Shown piece after piece: positions 62,636-64,000 of a DNA stretch of 64,000 bases. Source of the DNA: Pegea sp. RAD2-039. Taxonomy: Eukaryota; Chordata; Thaliacea; Salpida; Salpidae. The notes beneath the pieces were generated by a model. That model had not been told where the DNA came from. It searched no databases and saw only the letters and a program-made list of their open reading frames with translations. The stretch is from contig JAQGEQ010000048.1 of NCBI GenBank assembly GCA_034620365.1, positions 992,001 to 1,056,000 of the forward strand, written 5' to 3'. A program made the position numbers and the translations under genes. Within the stretch, counting starts at the first letter, position 1. The number at the start of each line of letters is the position of its first letter.

Positions 62636-63588
62636 TCAGTTACGAGAGATTGCATCGATGCTGTTATGAACAAGTTGTATAAGTTGAACATGCCGGCACT
62701 TGTAAGCCATCTGCAGCAAATAGTTGATGAACAATTAACAAATTTTTCATGAAAATTAGTGAAAAATAGCAAACTTACACTGAAGATGCTGTATGGGTTT
62801 CCTGGGGTGACTTTTAGTTCCATTAAAACCCAAATATCCCGAGGAAGCAGCAACGACAGATAAACCATGTCCTTCATCTCAACATTTCGCTTGGCAATCA
62901 CAAAGACGTTGTTAGCTTTCAACTTCTCAATGAGTGTGTCTGATCAAATACATCAATTGAAGAAGATTTGATGATTTAAGAATCAACAAACCAGTGTTCA
63001 TGTTAGGTAACCCTCCAAGGTTATCCAGTTGAAATGATTTTTCGTGAGTAGAAGGAATCTCTTTCCAGGTTGAAAGAAAGACTCTTCGCTCTTTAAGAAA
63101 AAAAAAACGATTTGTAAACTTTGAACAGCAATTTCAGGGTAATCAAAATTTGAAAAAATGTTTCAGATATAATCAGTTAAATACAAACGTTTGTTTCTAA
63201 GAACAGATTAAAGATAAGAAATTAATTAAAGCAAACGAAAAGGCTAAAACAAATAACTCCAAAATATAATTCACAGAAATTTCGTCAAATCAATAGATAT
63301 TTAGAAGACTCAAGATGAGATCTCACCCATTTCGCCATTCTCCATAAACATCACATGAAGAGGGATAAGTGCAGAGAAGTAGAAGACATCAACATTGTTC
63401 TTGATGGCCACCTGGTCACAAAAACTTACTTACAAAGTCATTTGATGATGAAATATTTAACCTGAAGGTTGTTGAGTGGGTCCATTCGTTGAAAGGTTCC
63501 TCCAAAGTTAAGAGGAAGGACTACTTCAGTAGTTTGTGATTGACGCAAGCCGGGAAGATTTAAAGGACTGCTTGGAGAAATGCCAAAA
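62636..63588 (-). CDS. Beta-adaptin (AP-1/AP-2 beta subunit), C-terminal part
   Basis: This is the large beta subunit of clathrin adaptor complexes; only its C-terminal appendage is in the window, with the rest off the right edge. Exons in transcript order: 63588-63462, 63411-63327, 63092-62992, 62939-62779 and 62710-62636 (stop TGA), all in phase. The sequence tracks AP1B1/AP2B1: MDPLNNLQ, VAIKNNVDVFYFS, VFLSTWKEIP, VIAKRNVEMKDMVYLSL, LPRDIWVLMELKV, GNPYSIFS, then a terminal KCRHVQLIQLVHNSIDAI helix. The appendage is the hub that binds accessory proteins and clathrin. Whether it serves AP-1, AP-2 or both cannot be told from this part. Confidence 0.92.
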
Positions 63589-64000
63589 CTGAGGAGAAAA
63601 TACTTTGGTGAGACTCTCGCAAAGGAACAAATCTCAAATTGGTTTTATTTCATTTACAAATTTCGTTAATTTCAAACTCCCGATTTCATTTAATAATAAA
63701 TTGATGACAAAATAGTAGAAGAAAAAATAGACATCCACAAGTAAAAGGATTTAGCCAGCGGCAATTTATGAACAAATTTTTTTCATTTATAAGCAGAAGT
63801 TATAAATGTATCCACCACAGTCAATATGGAAATGAAGAGATGAGAAAAAGCCAAAGTTTAGATCAATTCAAAAATATTAATTTGTCATTTTTGAACATTT
63901 ATAAGAGCTTTAAACTAACTAGATACTTTCATAGATTTTCAGAATGGTTTTTAAAGTATCAAATAAATGTATTCATTTAGCTCTAGCTTTGTTTTCATTG
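63589..64000. other. Intron sequence of the beta-adaptin gene
   Basis: Upstream of the first visible beta-adaptin exon no further exon could be recognised. It is presumably an intron reaching beyond the window. Confidence 0.5.

Noticed and set aside
1-64000. CRISPR arrays, bacterial operons, plasmid or viral genes
   Set aside because: All recognised genes are eukaryotic with introns; no regular direct-repeat array was seen.

Overview
The window is eukaryotic nuclear DNA: strongly AT-rich, with short, phase-consistent introns (down to about 53 bases), tightly packed genes and decayed retroelements. The best lineage clue is a true connexin at 49,584-52,063, found together with a Ror-type receptor tyrosine kinase and a BarX homeobox gene. 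Connexins are known from chordates. A connexin cut by about nine introns in a compact, AT-rich genome points to a tunicate; that is inference from gene content, not a match to a known genome. I found no bacterial, organellar or viral features and no CRISPR.

Layout, left to right. Sulfite oxidase (minus, 4,227-8,952). Leucine carboxyl methyltransferase 1, one exon (plus, 11,005-11,940), then 172 bases later a PLEKHB/evectin-like PH-domain gene (plus, 12,113-13,292). The nucleoporin aladin lies tail to tail with it (minus, 13,455-17,075). The ribosome-biogenesis protein NOL12 (minus, 19,711-21,003) lies between two truncated LINE copies. A five-exon gene of unknown family with a possible signal peptide follows (plus, 22,846-24,429). 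A complete 17-exon Ror receptor (minus, 26,755-35,843) and a BarX homeobox gene (plus, 39,134-40,502) are arranged head to head. After a stretch of about 9 kb without recognisable genes come the connexin (plus) and a near-full-length but broken CR1-like LINE (minus, about 54,410-58,440), with an older truncated copy beside it. The 3' end of a beta-adaptin gene (minus, 62,636-63,588) closes the window; its 5' part is off the right edge.

I rebuilt the multi-exon genes by hand from splice signals, reading phase and recall of the protein families. Aladin, NOL12, PLEKHB, Ror, BarX and nearly all of sulfite oxidase join without a stop or a phase clash. The genes have unrelated roles (mitochondrial sulfur metabolism, PP2A methylation, membrane traffic, nuclear pore, ribosome assembly, Wnt-type signalling, development, gap junctions, clathrin coats), so this is ordinary gene-dense chromosome rather than a functional cluster.

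Most interesting points: a Ror kinase domain whose DFG motif reads Asn-Leu-Ala while the other catalytic motifs stay intact; a connexin whose second extracellular loop has widely expanded cysteine spacing; an operon-like LCMT1-PLEKHB junction with a poly(A) signal and a splice acceptor just before the downstream start; a dispersed tRNA-derived SINE family with three diverged copies; a LINE family with a PHD-finger ORF1; and an orphan possibly secreted protein. I do not see a wholly new biological system.
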